A stretch of DNA of 23,143 nucleotides from an uncultured Peptococcaceae bacterium (GTDB taxonomy: Bacteria > Bacillota > Peptococcia > Peptococcales > Peptococcaceae). Below the pieces are notes generated by a model. It was given only the letters and a program-made list of their open reading frames with translations. It ran no database searches and had not been told where the DNA came from. The position numbers and the translations under genes are program-made. Position 1 is the stretch's first letter. Each line of letters opens with the position of its first letter. Shown piece after piece: positions 23,026 to 23,143 of this stretch. The stretch is taken from positions 1-23,143 of the forward strand of contig URZX01000033.1 in the NCBI GenBank assembly GCA_900552455.1. Reading direction: 5' to 3'.

Positions 23026-23079
23026 TTCCGAGTTAGCAAGTTATAATAGACTTATCGACGAAAAAGGGAGTTGACAGCC

Positions 23080-23143
<64 letters not shown>

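Overview
The window looks like a chromosomal segment of a low-oxygen Bacillota (Firmicutes) bacterium. The evidence is strong GGAGG-type ribosome binding sites, a SteT-like exchanger, a CsoR/CopA copper module, a clostridial-style folate operon with an embedded HD protein, and large oxygen-sensitive [4Fe-4S]/FMN/FAD reductases. I cannot place it to genus. No rRNA, tRNA, CRISPR array or complete insertion sequence was seen. The right edge falls inside a tetranucleotide repeat, which is a likely reason for a contig to end there.

Layout. 1-130: terminators of an upstream gene and of the permease. 174-1592 (-): SteT-like amino-acid exchanger with a long leader that can fold into competing hairpins. 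2161-2679 (+): small nitroreductase. 2747-5865 (-): copper operon copA(-copZ)-csoR, with a CsoR operator inside the copA promoter. 6036-6818 (+): SpoU/TrmH-type RNA 2'-O-methyltransferase. 6907-13597: an AT-richer accessory block in which a LysR regulator (-) diverges from a three-gene operon (+) of a SLC13/DASS-type carrier and two paralogous Old-Yellow-Enzyme/2-enoate-reductase-type flavoproteins. 13772-14997: a VapBC module (+) and a RelB/YoeB module (-) whose toxin is frameshifted. 15058-16650 (-): DUF4127 lipoprotein. 16778-17152 (+): CrcB/Fluc fluoride channel. 17202-21174 (-): tightly overlapping folate operon folC-folE-HD-folP-folBK. 21199-21660: a leader hairpin plus a heptamer-rich palindromic element. 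21661-21792 (+): tiny acidic ORF. 22012-22923 (+): second LysR regulator behind a long dyad. 23080-end (+): start of an ORF containing at least ten ACGC repeats.

How the genes work together. The copper genes form a self-limiting loop: CsoR represses its own operon, copper releases it, CopZ delivers Cu(I) and CopA exports it. The folate operon covers GTP to dihydropteroate to polyglutamylated folate, except the dihydroneopterin-triphosphate dephosphorylation step, for which the embedded HD phosphohydrolase is a candidate. The LysR/carrier/dual-flavoenzyme block looks like uptake plus reduction of an external (probably carboxylated, unsaturated) compound. Both enzymes carry Trp where the YqjM-type proton-donor Tyr normally sits, and this is the best candidate here for unexplored chemistry.
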